This document shows positions 1 through 11,222 of a stretch of DNA of 64,000 nt, piece after piece; the first letter of the stretch is position 1; the number at the start of each line of letters is the position of its first letter. Origin of the DNA: Lepidodermella squamata (Eukaryota; Gastrotricha); assembly GCA_047495785.1 (NCBI GenBank), contig JBLDXI010000011.1, forward strand, positions 558,001-622,000. The letters are read 5' to 3'. Below the pieces are notes generated by a model, which saw only the letters and a list, made by a program, of their open reading frames with translations, did no database searches and had not been told where the DNA came from. Position numbers and translations under genes: made by a program.

Positions 1-1161
1 ACCGTGCTAAGTGGAACTGGTGGCTATCTATGCGTTCTTCTCGCCTACAAAATCTACTACAAACGCTGGTCTCTGATCGGTGGGCTGTGCGGCGGCCTCG
101 CCGGCTGCGTCGCCATTTGCGCCCCAGCCGCCGTGGTCGAGGGCTGGGCGGCGTTCTGCATCGGCATCATCGCCGGCCTCATGTACATGCTGCTGTCTTA
201 CCTGTTGCGAAAGGCGAAAATCGACGATGCGGTCGACGCGTTTCCAGTTCATTTCGGCGGCGGGTTTATTGGCGTGATATCACTGGCTTTTTTCAAAATC
301 GATACCGGCATTTTATATGCCTGGAACGAAAAATCAGGCTATGTAAGTTCGAAAATTATTCTTAAAAATAAAATTCAGGATTATTCGAGGAAATCGAGAA
401 TTTTTTAACATGTTTAAATTAAAAAATTGAAAATTCAATTTTAACATTTTTATTAAATTTTTTTTTAATTTACAAAATTAATTTGAGTTTAATTTAATTT
501 TTTACAGATGTTGGCGTGGCAATTATGCGGAGCTACAGTGACTTTTGCTTGGGCTCTGGCCAGCACGTACATTCTATGCATAATTCTGAAGCTATTCAAC
601 CTACTGCGGGTCGATCGAGATACGGAACTTGCTGGTCTCGACTACGGCCATGGCCATGAAGAGGCATACCCAGCGGCTGGCTATATCGAAGGAATCGTGC
701 CTGAATTGCTGGCTACAAGCCAACAACGCCAAGTGAGTTTCAAATCTATGTAATTCTGAAATTTCGAAAATGTCAATTTCAATTTTGAATTTTTTGAATA
801 AATTTATTTCCCAAATTTCGAAAAAAATGTAATTTTTTAAAATGTTAAAAAATCAATTTTTTCACATTTTTTTCAATTTCAGGTCACTGAGGACATTGAG
901 CCCTTGGGTGCTTATGGCGCCTATCACCCGTGGCCCGGGCGCAATAAGGACTGGTGCCTAGCTGATGCGAGTCGCTGCTCAGTCACGGTGCGAAAAGCCG
1001 GCTACAACGCCGAGAATAAAGTGGCCAATAACAGCGGAGCCGAAACGCCCATTCCAACTGCTGTTCTCGTTGATGGGCATCATGATAAGAAACCGACCAC
1101 CGAGGGTAAAATCATCCCACCGAGAACACTGCCGCCAATGACGGATGCGACGCAAGCCTAA
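1..1161 (+). CDS. ammonium transporter (amt-A), 3' part
   Basis: C-terminal part of an Amt-family ammonium channel; the 5' part lies outside the window. Exons read as 1-342, 508-732 and 893-1161, all joined in phase 0. The first exon encodes membrane helices and the stretch FPVHFGGGFIG, which carries the second of the two pore-lining histidines of Amt proteins. The second exon gives the last helix and the cytoplasmic start RVDRETEL-like (here RVDRDTEL) followed by GLDYGHGHEE. The third encodes a hydrophilic tail containing NKDWCLAD. The same exon borders and tail motifs recur in amt-B at 24.0-26.6 kb, so the two are paralogs. Plasma-membrane ammonium transport is inferred from the family. Confidence 0.9.
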
Positions 1162-1982
1162 AACAGCGACAAAAAATGATGGGCATCGCTGTATAAAATA
1201 TGCAATAATTTTGTAACCGAACTTGCGATATATATACTCAGCCTTTTCAATTTTTTATTGCAATGATGATGATTATTTTTCACAATTTATCAAAGCGTGA
1301 TGTTATAGCACCCGTAACCCGAGTGAAATAAAGAATCCCGTGCATGAAATTCGGACATTCAATTACTCCAAGAGTCTTATCCTATGAAAAACTGAGCGTT
1401 CATTCTTATATCAGAAGAAGTTGTTTGTAGTTGAAGTTTCGCCGAGTGACGAGGCCCAAAGAGAGGTACCGTTGTCTTTTGCTATCTCAGGCTGGGAAGC
1501 GATAGAATTAGGCGGCAGATAAGAGAAATGACCACCACATAATGCTCGAAAGAGTTTATTTTTCCAAGGGAAAAATATCTCATAAGATATATAACTTACG
1601 GCCAGTTTCCTATTCTTATCTCCACAGAAAATTTTGGCGATTTAACATCGTAGGGAGACTAAAGCAAACCTTTCCAGAGTGCGAAGTACAGGAGGTACGG
1701 GCAAGGGTACGGGGGTATCATACCCGCAGGATGAAACCATTGTTGGTCCGAACATTAGCCTAAAATAATCCAAAAGTACCCCCGGCTCGAGAATCATACC
1801 TCGTGCACTGATCTTTTCTAATGCGTCCCGGCCACCTAAATCTGTTGGTTGAGTTTACTTTTGCTAAGCCAGAACAGATTACACCGACTTGATGAATTCT
1901 AGCATAACTTGTGTTAAGCTGTTGAACCAAAATCAGCGCATTTGTATCATTTCAGCTGTTTAAAACTGACTTTCGAACTAAA
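1162..1982. other. intergenic, amt-A to K1
   Basis: No convincing gene. It contains a dispersed repeat from about 1299 (see separate entry) and, close to K1, GATA-like motifs (AGATAAG near 1518, CTTATC near 1617). A TTTCAG followed by about 30 bases precedes the K1 ATG and could be an internal or trans-splice acceptor; this is only suggestive. Confidence 0.5.
1299..1640 (+). repeat. dispersed repeat R1, copy 1
   Basis: The first about 70 bases (from GATGTTATAGCACCCG) are nearly identical to 15553-15624. Weaker similarity continues through a block ending in AACTTACGGCC and CTTATC, matched at about 15975-16010. The two copies lie upstream of K1 and K4, so this may be a repeat or the remnant of a duplicated upstream region. 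Confidence 0.6.
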
Positions 1983-4205
1983 ATGGCGTCTACACCTTAC
2001 AAGTCTATGTCTGAGTTCACAATAGTCAAACTACTGGGCCGCGGTGGCTTCGGATCCGCGTGGCTATGCAAGCGCAAGAACGACTTTGCGGAGTATGTAG
2101 TGAAAGGAGTCAGTCTATCCGAAATTCGGCGTAGATACATGGGCAATGAAGAGTTGGCCGAAAAACTTATCAACATGGCCAGAAAAGAGGTACGATTTGT
2201 TTCAATCAAGTTCTTGAAATATTGAAGATCTGATTTCCAAAGCACCTAAATATGACGAAATTCAATCACACAAACATTGCCCGAGTCTTCGGAGCTTTTG
2301 AAAGTAATCAAATTTCCAAGATTTGAGACATTCCGGCATGATATGTTCACCCTCAGGCTTGAACGAAGACGTAGATGCTGCGAGGAAGGGCGATTTGATG
2401 TACTACCTGGTCCTGGAATTTTACGAGGGCGGCGATTTGAAGAAGTACTGCGAGAAGGCAGCCAGCCCAATACCTGAAGTGTTAATTCAGAAATGGTCAC
2501 GTCAACTCGTTTCGGCCGTCACGTTTTTGCACGACATCGAACTTGTACATCGCGACATCAAGCCGGAGAAAATTTTGTTAACTGGCGATGGGAAAAACGT
2601 GAGACTAGGCGATTTCGGGATAGCTAAAATTTTCAATCCGTAAGATAAAACCGTAAGATATAAGAGATCGCCAGCTTATCGAATTTTACTTATTGCAGGG
2701 AGGCCGCAACAACGTTTACTGGCGTGGCTACGTGGATTTACGCCGCTCCTGAGATTTTCGACGGCGAGCGACATACACCAGCGAGCGATTGGTGGTCGCT
2801 CGGCGTTACGTTGTTCGAAATCTCGAATTTCATAAAACCTGTAATTTATTTAAGATTTTGAGAAATTAAATCAGGGTTAAACTGTTTTTCAGTTTGACAC
2901 TCAACTCGCCATCATAAAGTAATTTGGTAATAATTGCGGAACCGATTATTTCGTTAAATTTGTTGCTAAGCAAACCTCCTAAACCATTCGATCAATCTCG
3001 AGGCTATTCAAGCGAATTTCGATATTTTGTCTTGTCGATGATTGAGAAAGATGTTCATCGCCGAGCGACTGCAGATCAGCTTCACAAGAGCAGTTTTCTG
3101 CTTAAAACAGCCAAGGCGGAAGCTGCTGATCGCCAGTCTGAAACTCCGGTAAAACAACCTCTTAAGCGCTTTATGGATTGTTCAAGGATTCATGTAATAA
3201 CAGGAACCAGCTATTATTTACCCTGGTAACCCACAGGTACTTTGTTGGCTCTTTGATTCTCATTGATTCTTGAGACAGCCATTGTGCGATTTACAGGTGC
3301 TCATCGAATGCGTGGCTGCGAGAAAAGACCTACCCAAATTGGTGCAACTCTTATCAGACAGGAGGCTCGGATTGAGCGCCGACTGTAAAGACAAAGACGG
3401 AAATCCGCTACTGTTACTTGCTGCTCTAAATGGCTATAATGACGTTGTGGAAACTCTGGCAGGCCAGTTTAAAGCCAATGTTGAGGCAGCCGATCAAGAT
3501 GGACGTACACCACTGTACGTCGCCGCCAGGAATGGCAACGTCGAGCTTGTGAGAACGCTGGCTGGCCGGTACAAGGCCAAAGTTGAGGCAGCTATAAGAA
3601 ATGGCTGGACACCATTGCACATCGCCGCCGCGAATGGCCATGTCGAAGTGGTGAAGACGCTGGCTGGCCAATTTAACGCCAATGTTGAGGCAACAATGAA
3701 AGACGGCTGGACGCCATTGCACATCGCCGCCAGGAATGGCAACGTCGACGTTGTGAAGACGCTGGCTGACCGGTACAAGGCCAATGTTGAGGCAGCCGAT
3801 AAAGATGGCGCAACACCACTGCACATCGCCGCCGGGAATGGCCACGTCGAGGTGGTGAAGGCACTGGCCGGCCAATTTATTGCCAATGTTGAGGTAGCTG
3901 ACATCAATGGTTTTACACCACTGCACATCGCCGCCCAGAATGGCCACGTCGAGGTGGTGAAGACACTGGCTGGCCCATTTAACGCAAATGTTGAGGCAAC
4001 CGAAAAACACGGCTTAACTCCGTTAATGGCCGCTGCGGTTTACGGCCAACACGCGGTAGTCGATACGCTGGTCAATGCATTTCGAGCAAATGTCAGAGCG
4101 GCCTGCAAAAAGGGGAAAACCGCTTTGAGCTATGCGGTTAACTGCCCCACGACTGTTACAGCCGCGAACAAGCAAAAAACAATTGATATCCTGTTAACAC
4201 TTTAA
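1983..4205 (+). CDS. K1: protein kinase with C-terminal ankyrin repeats
   Basis: Seven exons fit in frame: 1983-2189, 2243-2303, 2357-2639, 2699-2840, 2893-2918, 2971-3148 and 3297-4205, giving 601 residues. The kinase part has a Gly-rich loop (GRGGFGSAW), VVK for the ATP-binding lysine, HRDIKPEK in the catalytic loop, GDFGIAK and an AAPE motif, most like NEK-type kinases. The Mg-binding Asn of the catalytic loop is Lys here, so activity is uncertain although HRD and DFG are kept. The last exon encodes eight ankyrin repeats of about 34 residues with the recurring end ANVEAA. The final codons (LLTL and stop) lie in a MITE inserted at a TTAA site, so this C-terminus differs from the KANAK-type ends of K2, K4 and K5. 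It is the most complete kinase of the cluster. Substrate and role are unknown. Confidence 0.78.
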
Positions 4206-4712
4206 CTGCCCAAATTAGACTGCGAGATCCGATATTTGGAATTAGGATCCAAACCTTGGGTCTGTCGAAAAGTCCTTTTTCGGGTCAGCGCTGCGTCGTA
4301 GGGCAAAATGGCCGACGGCAAAGTGTAGGCCATGACCCGGCGGTTCTTTTGACACTTGACACCGAATTTAGGGCCAAAGACTTCAAGGAACGCACAGAAA
4401 TCAACTTGTAAAAACAGTGAAATTTCGATTGTTGCGCCATAATCTGGGTCTAATAATTAGGTCCAATTCTTGGGTCTCCTTTTTGGCTCTCATCCAAAAT
4501 TTCGACGTTTTTTCACCGTCATTATCAAAGACCTGCTCAGACCTTGAGTCCCCAAATTCGGTGTCAAAAGAACCGCCGGGTCATGGCCTACACTTTGCCA
4601 TCGGCCATTTTTCCCTACGACGCATCGTTGACCAGAAAAAGGGACTTTTCGACAGACCCAGGATTTGGATCCAAATATCTGATCTCGCAGTCAAATTTTG
4701 GCAGTTAAAGTG
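4198..4712. mobile_element. MITE with TTAA target duplication (piggyBac-like)
   Basis: A 515-bp palindromic element with long terminal inverted repeats starting CACTTTAACTGCC and ending with its complement, flanked on both sides by TTAA (4194-4197 and 4713-4716). The arms match over roughly 170 bp. There is no transposase frame, so it is non-autonomous. TTAA duplications are the hallmark of piggyBac-type transposition; the family assignment is inferred from that alone. The left end supplies the stop codon of K1. Confidence 0.8.
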
Positions 4713-4716
4713 TTAA

Positions 4717-5541
4717 CGCGGTGGGGGCTCTTCTCTTTTTAGCCAAGACCCCTTTTCAGACCTTTTGACCAACCGGGGACGATCAGAATGAGGATAAAAT
4801 TATATCTACTGGGGTCTGGGGTTCCTGTTGGCACTTGGTACAGATCACGGGCGGAATTTTCTGAAAACCCTATAAATAAGGAAACATTCATGCATGATAA
4901 TGACTAAAATGGTATTATTCATACAAGAGTTTGCCTTGGATTACACCAGTTGGGCTTTTTCACGATTCTACGTGTTTTTCCAGCCAACTCGCATAAGAAA
5001 GTGACATCCGCGGCGGGACAGACTTCCGACCAAGCTCGCCAGGGAGGCGTCCTCGGCATTACTTTCAAGCACTGCTTATGGCTCATAAAATATTCATGCC
5101 ATTCATTTATTTGCTGTATTGTGGCTTTACCGATTTTCTCAGAATCATTTCTGTTGGTTTTAATTTGCTCTCAAATTTACATGTTTAACCACTAACTTCT
5201 TTAATAAATGGAAAATATAAAAGAATTTCGTTGTAGCCGTTTGTTCTTTCCATCATTTTAGCTTTCTTAACTCCGAGATTTCTATAGCTTTCAGTCCCTG
5301 TTTTCCATTTCGCAAGATGAGTAGCGAAATTACATAGTCACCGTTTATTATGACAAGCGGCTATTTTTGAAAGCGTCAAAACCATATCAGTGCGTAGGTT
5401 GGAAAGAACCCTTAGCCCGCGCTAGCTTCTTATCATCGTAATTAACGACTATAAACATTGGTGCTCAAATTATCTACTTACGTTAACTTGCATAGCCATA
5501 GCATCCTATTAATTTTGAGAAAATTCGTCAGCTGCTTGGAG
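4717..5541. other. intergenic, K1 to K2, with K2 upstream region
   Basis: No coding sequence seen. From about 5300 to 5541 it resembles the DNA upstream of K3 and K5: a block reading CATTTCGCAAGATGA, then CATATCAGTG, then CTTCTTATCATCG, and finally the leader AGCTGCTTGGAG directly before the ATG. Confidence 0.5.
5308..5440 (+). promoter_or_regulatory. shared upstream block of K genes (GATA motif), K2 copy
   Basis: Three short motifs occur in the same order upstream of K2, K3 and K5: TTTCGCAAGAT, CATATCAG and CTTATCA(T/C). The last is the complement of TGATAAG, the classical GATA-factor site. Conservation may reflect shared descent as well as function. Confidence 0.45.
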
Positions 5542-5627
5542 ATGGCATCGCCCTACTCGTTCCGATCTATAGCTGAGTTCACGGACTTTACCCGTTTGTC
5601 GAGTAACTCCGAGAAACTCCTCCGAGG

Positions 5628-6069
5628 CATGTGACGTAGATAGGACGCCGCACTAAGAGGTTTTCGGACACGAAAAACTGAAGTCAGACTAATAAGGGGC
5701 AAAGTTCATCTTTTCAAATTTAATAAGATGAATCATCTCATTATTTTCCACCCAAATATTTCTCTTGCTATTTCTGTGTAATTTTGAGCAGATGGTGCCA
5801 TTTCATCAGCTTAGTTCATCTTTAAAGATGCATCTCCTCTTTGTTTCGTCTCGGAAACCGCGCCAAATCACTACTTTTTGCGATCTTCGAAACTTGAACT
5901 AATTAATTTTAAATTTTTAAATTTTAATTATTAAACAATTTCAAAATGAGCCCCACCATTTTATTTTTTTTAAGCTGCAAATTATTCTGAATATTAATGA
6001 GGAAAAAAGTGAACACGTCTTCTTGTCTTCTGGCGTGCTCTGAGTGCGGCGTCCTATCTACGTCACATG
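5628..6069. mobile_element. MITE with 8-bp target duplication, hAT-like, inside K2 exon 1
   Basis: Starts CATGTGACGTAG and ends with the exact complement; the perfect terminal inverted repeats are 27 bp. It is flanked by the direct repeat CTCCGAGG at 5620-5627 and 6070-6077, part of the coding sequence of exon 1 in the paralogs. An 8-bp duplication suggests hAT (or P) superfamily; a decayed hAT-type transposase lies at 15.0-15.4 kb. No frame of its own. Confidence 0.85.
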
Positions 6070-6954
6070 CTCCGAGGTGGATATTCATGCCAACGCAATG
6101 AGTGCTATCCTTACGAGTTTGTCATTAAAAAAGCTAATTTGACCAAGCTGCAGGAGGAATTCGAGAAAGACTTTGAAACAATCGCTCGACTTCTCCGCGA
6201 AAAAGTAAGGAATGTGCATATCTTCGACATGGCATCGTTTATGCTGATTTATCCTATTTTCAGGATTCGATGATGGTAAAAATTAACCATCCAAATATTG
6301 TCCGAGTATTTGGCACGTTCGAAGGTTCGGAAATCATTCTCTCACGTAAAACTCATCCACTCGATTTGTTTTAGAGGCATACCCGGTTAGTGACGTTGCT
6401 TGTTATAAGCACTCCATGCACCATTTGGTGATGGAGTTGTGCGGCGGTGGGAGTTTCGAAACTCTGATCAAAGCTGGAGGTGAGCCGATTCGCGAAGTTA
6501 GGCTTCAAAGTTGGTCTCGCCAGCTCGTTTCGGCTTTGCATTATCTACACAAGCGAGACATGGTACATGGCAACATTAGGCCAAGCAATATTCTGCTGTC
6601 GAAGAACCAAGGCACTGTGAAACTGGGAGAACTAGGAATAATGGAAACCTTTAATCCGTAAAGCCTCCAGTTTTGATTTTTAATCTAACTTCCATCCGTA
6701 ATATTTCAGAAAATCAAAAACGAGTTCTCTATCGCAAGAAATGCGTGACTATTGGCCACCTGAAGTATGGAATGGTGCGCGAATGTCACAAGCTGGTGAT
6801 GTCTGGTCGCTGGGTGTTACGCTTTACGAACTCGCAAACTGCATAAGACCAGTATGACATTGACAAAACCACAAAACCCTAAAAGTTTAGCATAATTTAT
6901 TTTACGTAGTTCGACCTAATGCACAAGGTCATGACGTAAGTCAAATTCAGTCTT

Positions 6955-7220
6955 ACTGCTGCAAAGTGAAAAGTGTATCTTGGTGAAATTATTTCACATT
7001 TCGAGATAAGAAATAGTTCACTGTGCCTATAGCGCCGCCCGGCGGAGGGCCTATTATAAATAAAACTAACACATGCTGAGATAAGAAAGAGTTGGTGGCC
7101 ATGGCCCGTGGCATATATCCCAAGTCTATACGCGAAAACCGATAGACGAAATACCTAGAATGATTTAGTTTTCGAACTTAGTTATGGCTCGCGAATAAAC
7201 ACTCTTAACTTTGCAGCAGT
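6955..7220. mobile_element. MITE-like element in K2 intron 5
   Basis: Termini ACTGCTGCAAAGT and ACTTTGCAGCAGT are inverted repeats within the intron 6936-7258. The corresponding K3 intron begins with a divergent copy of the left end (near 12062) and shares the internal stretch around GTTGGCCATG, so the insertion predates the K2/K3 split. Confidence 0.6.
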
Positions 7221-7566
7221 CACCTGAAATAACTCAATCTCGAATCTGCCTTGTTTAGACGCGAAGCTCAGCCTTTCGACGAGTCTCGTGGTTATTCAAC
7301 ATATTTCCAAGAATTTGTAATGTCCATGCTAACTAAAAATGCCGAGGTTCGACCGAGAACTGATCAGCTTTTAAACGACAGATTTTTTCTAAACCAACCG
7401 ACGAAAAATGTGAGATTTTGCCAGATCGAAATGAGTATTACGACGGTGCTTTCTTCCTGTTTTTTTCAGGCGGATTCCTCCACAACACCTCAACCAGATG
7501 AAAAGACTGTTCAGGTATTGAATAAACTAACGCCGAGCAAACTGATGCGTTGATTTCACTTGACAG

Positions 7567-9303
7567 GAGTTATTTGACTGCGTGTTGGCGAAAGATGAGT
7601 CGAAATTAGTGGAGCTGCTGATGAACAGGGAGCTCGGTCTTAGCTCTTACTGCAGAAACGAATATGGGGCTACATTACTGCATATAGCTGCTATCAAAGG
7701 CTACAACGACATTGTGGAGATCCTTGTCAGGCAATTCAACGCCAATATTGAGGCAGCCCTTGAAAATGGCACTACACCATTGTACATCGCCGCCAACAAA
7801 GGCCAAATTGAGGTTGTGAAGACATTGGCTGGCGAGTTCAACGCAAACGTTGAGGCAGCTGATAATGAGGGACGAACACCCTTGTACGTCGCCGCCCTCC
7901 AAGGCCACGTCGAAGTTGTGAAGTCACTGGCTGGCCAATTTAACGCTAATGTTGAGTCAGCAGATAAAGATGGCTGCACACCATTGTACATTGCAGCCCT
8001 CCAGGGCCATGGCGAGGTGGTGAAAATACTTGCTGGGCAGTACAGCGCCAATGTAGAGGCAGCCGATGAAGTTGGACGTTCAACACTGTTCGTCGCCGCC
8101 TTGGAAGGCCACGTCGAGGTTGTGAAGACACTGGTTGAAAGGTTCAAAGCGAATGTTGAGGCGACCAACATAAATGGTGCTACACCATTGTTCATCGCCG
8201 CCAAGAATGGACAAGTCGAAGTTGTAAAGATTCTGGCTGGCCAGTTTAACGCCAACGTAGAGGCAGCCATTGACGATGGCGCCACACCGTTGTACATCGC
8301 CGCTGAGAATGGTCATGTCGAAGTTGTGGAAACACTAGCTGGCCAGTTCAGCGCCAATGTAGAAGCGGAAACCAAATTGGGTGCTACACCGTTGCACGCC
8401 GCCGCCTTTCAAGGCCACGTCGAGGTTGTGAAGGCACTGGCTGGTAGGTTTAAGGCAAATGTGGAGGCAGCCATTAACGATGGCGCTACGCCGTTGTACA
8501 TCGCTGCCGAGAATGGTCATGTCGAGGTTGTGGAGATACTAGCTGGCCAGTTCAACGCCAATGTAGAAGCCGCAGCCATATTGGGTGCTACACCATTGCA
8601 CGTCGCCGCTGTCAAAGGCCACGCCGAGATAGTGAAGACACTGGCTGGTAAGTTTAAAGCCAACGTTGAGGTGGTCAATGCGAATGGCGCTACACCACTG
8701 TACTTCGCCGCTTGTTTTGGCCACGTCGAAACTGTGAAGACGCTGGCTGGCGAGTTCAGCGCAAACGTCGAGGCTGCCTACAGAGATGGCACTAGGCCTA
8801 TACACGTTGCCGCCATCCAAGGTCACATTGAGGTGGTTAAGACATTGGCTGGTCAGTTCGGGGCCAATGTTGAGGCAGCCGATGGAGATGGTCGGACAGC
8901 ATTGTTTATCGCTGCAGAAAAAGGCCACGCCGAGGTGGTGCAGACACTCGCTTCCCAGTTTAAAGCGAATGTTGAGGCGGCCAATAAATGGGGCGCTACG
9001 CCACTGTACGTCGCCGCCGGCTTCGGCCACGCCGACTTGGTGAGGATACTGGCTAGCCAGTTTGGTGCCAATGTTGAGGCAAGGGGTGAAGATGGCCTCA
9101 GACCGTTAATGGCTGCTGCTTTATTCGGTCGACACGTAGTAGTTGATATGCTGATCAATGAATTTCGAGCTGGTGTCAACGCGGCCTGCAGTGAAGGACA
9201 TACCGCGCTGCATTATGCTAATAAGCATAACTGCTGTTTGCCTGTTGCAGACGAGGACAAGCGGAAAGTAATTGAAGTCCTGAAAAAGGCGAATGCTAAA
9301 TAA
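7567..9303 (+). CDS. ankyrin-repeat exon of K2 (intact frame)
   Basis: Last exon of K2, 578 codons without a stop after a TTGACAG acceptor. It encodes 16 repeats of about 34 residues, one more than the usual 33, each with the pattern GxTPLxxAA...GHxEVVKxLAGxFxANVEA. The last two repeats change to RPLMAAA and TALHYA, as in the other K genes, and the protein ends in KKANAK. Ankyrin arrays bind proteins; no partner can be named. The open frame contrasts with the broken first exon. Confidence 0.85.
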   Translation, partial: ELFDCVLAKDESKLVELLMNRELGLSSYCRNEYGATLLHIAAIKGYNDIVEILVRQFNANIEAALENGTTPLYIAANKGQIEVVKTLAGEFNANVEAADNEGRTPLYVAALQGHVEVVKSLAGQFNANVESADKDGCTPLYIAALQGHGEVVKILAGQYSANVEAADEVGRSTLFVAALEGHVEVVKTLVERFKANVEATNINGATPLFIAAKNGQVEVVKILAGQFNANVEAAIDDGATPLYIAAENGHVEVVETLAGQFSANVEAETKLGATPLHAAAFQGHVEVVKALAGRFKANVEAAINDGATPLYIAAENGHVEVVEILAGQFNANVEAAAILGATPLHVAAVKGHAEIVKTLAGKFKANVEVVNANGATPLYFAACFGHVETVKTLAGEFSANVEAAYRDGTRPIHVAAIQGHIEVVKTLAGQFGANVEAADGDGRTALFIAAEKGHAEVVQTLASQFKANVEAANKWGATPLYVAAGFGHADLVRILASQFGANVEARGEDGLRPLMAAALFGRHVVVDMLINEFRAGVNAACSEGHTALHYANKHNCCLPVADEDKRKVIEVLKKANAK

Positions 9304-9984
9304 CAATGTAATTTGACGATTGCGAAAGATTTGATTTGATTTGATTTGCCATGGCGTTTTGGAAAATTTGATTTGAAATGATTGATTAAAGAAGACCTGT
9401 GATTTACTGAATAAATGAAGACAAATCAAAGTCTCTGCTGCATTCATTGATTTTTCCAATATCAAAATTCTGAAAAGCTGAACATTGATTTTTATTCTGT
9501 TTCTACCCGGTACTCAAATTTAAACGCTGATGTTGTCTCGGACTTAATCGCCAACGATATCTAGGGCTAAAAAGTGAAAAATGTCGAAGATGAATAACTA
9601 GGTTTCACTTGTTTGCGCTTGCTATCTATTTCGCAAGATAAAATAACATTTCTTGTGATAAACATTCATTTTGTAACTATCGAACTATATGTTGTTTCCC
9701 TAAAATTGTCGGGCTGCATTCTTTAGGGCGTAGCAGCTTGAAAATATATAATAAATAAATGAACCATATCAGTGGCTCAGGTTCAAAAGTTCGCTCGCTC
9801 TAGCGTCTTATCACTGTAACATAGAGAAAAAATTATAAAATGAGAAATAGGGTCACTTTGTTCTCTATGCACTGTAACCAACGGCATAAGGAGCATTGCT
9901 GTTGATATTACCCTGCTAATTTAGCTTATATAGATTATAGATCATGCCTTTTTTATTTTGAGAAACATCTTTAGCTGCTTGGAG
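9304..9984. other. intergenic, K2 to K3
   Basis: A short GATTT-rich run (GATTTGATTTGATTTG near 9332) follows the K2 stop. From about 9620 the sequence aligns with the K2 and K5 upstream regions, including ATTTCGCAAGATAA, CCATATCAGTGG and GTCTTATCACTG (near 9800), then the AGCTGCTTGGAG leader. Confidence 0.5.
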
Positions 9985-10228
9985 ATGACATCGCCTTACT
10001 CGGTTGTATCAATGGCCGAATTCACGGACGTTAAACCGTTGTTGCCCTACGAGAAACTCCTCAGAAACGGATATTCATGCCGACGCAATGGGTCCGAGTT
10101 TGTCATTAAAAAAACTAATCTGACCAAGCTGCGGAAGGAATTCGACGTTGAAACAATTACTCAACTTCTTCGCAAACAAATAAGGAATACGCCTTTTTTC
10201 ATTTGCATTCTCATTTTGTGCAAAACTA

Positions 10229-10749
10229 CCGTATATGCCGAATTAATATCCTGAGTATCTTATTGTTTCAAAACAACCAAAAAACGGGGGCTTATTCAGG
10301 CTGGGGTCCAAAAATGAGCTGGGGCACTATTTATTGCAATGTAAGTTTGAAGGTTCTTAGCACAAATAGAATCAGAAGAAATTGAAAGTTCATGAAATCA
10401 AATCCCAAATTTCATCGAATCTTTCATCGAAATTTCGTTTTTTTTCATCTTCTTCCGCGTTTTTTTCGATGATCAGGAAGATTTTCTTAATTTTCCTCGC
10501 CTTAAGAGCAAAGTTCTCAAGTTTTAGATGAATTATTTCTCGCAATTAATATTCGCAAACGATCTTTCGGCCAGTTACGGGGTTCGTAATTGAAAATTAA
10601 TGCAAAATATCATTGCGCGGTGTTTCAATTTGTGTCGCGGGCTGCAATTGTAGGCGTGGGTTCTTATTGTTTCAAACGACCTGAAAACTGGGGGCTTAAA
10701 CAGGCTGGGGAATTAAATTGAGTATGGGATAATAATTCGGCATATACGG
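10229..10749. mobile_element. MITE with TA flanks in K3 intron 1
   Basis: Ends CCGTATATGCCGAATTA... and its complement form about 30-bp imperfect terminal inverted repeats, with TA on both sides (10227-10228, 10750-10751), as in Tc1/mariner-type insertions. Just inside each end is a direct (not inverted) copy of a block containing GGGGGCTTA and CAGGCTGGGG. No coding capacity. Confidence 0.7.
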
Positions 10750-11157
10750 TAATTTCACAGGTAGTTTTTTCTTCTCCTCTGCGTCTTCATTTGCGTTTTT
10801 CATTTTCTTACTCCTTTTATTAAAAGAAACCAAGAAAACTAAGACAACTAATTTTCGATGATTATGATTAAAATTAAAGCTCTTAATAATATTTATTCAG
10901 CGATTAAGTTGGCGGCGTCAGAGAAGACTATTTTATTTGAAAATCCAGCCTCAAAACCAGTTTATTTCCGGGGTACGTGTAACAAACAAAACCGATTGCT
11001 GCATGGTTCATGGTTGAAAACTTCGTGCCGAACATTTAATAAATCGAAGTGGCCCCTAATTTCGGCGGTTTTTTAAGCAATTAGTTCGGGATTTAGTTGG
11101 GACATATTTCTTATCGAAGAAAAACTTCAGCAAACAAATAAAAACGTTTACAGGCTG

Positions 11158-11222
11158 TGGGATTTGAACCCTTCTTCACGCGTTCCACGCCCAGGCTCTC
11201 ACACAACCTACTGTCTTGGCAA
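11158..11222 (-). other. tRNA-like sequence (possible SINE head)
   Basis: On the minus strand a box-B-like GGGTTCAAATCCC is followed by CACAGCC and, soon after, TTTTT. An upstream part could be a degenerate box A. No clear cloverleaf can be drawn, so at best it is a tRNA-derived repeat. Confidence 0.25.

Larger units (their letters stand above)
5542..9303 (+). pseudogene. K2: pseudokinase-ankyrin gene interrupted by a MITE in exon 1
   Basis: Exons by comparison with K1, K3 and K5: 5542-5627 continued at 6078-6204, 6264-6324, 6375-6657, 6710-6851, 6910-6935, 7259-7409, 7470-7514 and 7567-9303. The kinase region lacks a Gly-rich loop (EKLLRGGYSCQRN), has HGNIRPSN where HRDxKPxN is expected and GELG where DFG is expected, so the catalytic and metal-binding Asp are both gone; APE is PPE. 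The last exon has 16 ankyrin repeats. A 442-bp element splits exon 1 and reads into TGA four codons after the junction (L-R-G-M-stop). Without the element the frame would run on, so the inserted allele is probably null or makes only downstream products. Whether the insertion is fixed is unknown. Confidence 0.75.

Noticed and set aside
30-365. Alternative frames across the GC-rich amt-A exon
   Set aside because: The Amt frame explains the sequence and continues across introns; the others are Arg-rich shadows.
5628-6069. The K2 insertion as a normal intron
   Set aside because: No GT...AG pair near the ends restores the frame, and the ends are inverted repeats with an 8-bp duplication.
11158-11222. 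Functional tRNA gene
   Set aside because: Box-B-like sequence present, but no consistent cloverleaf or anticodon arm.
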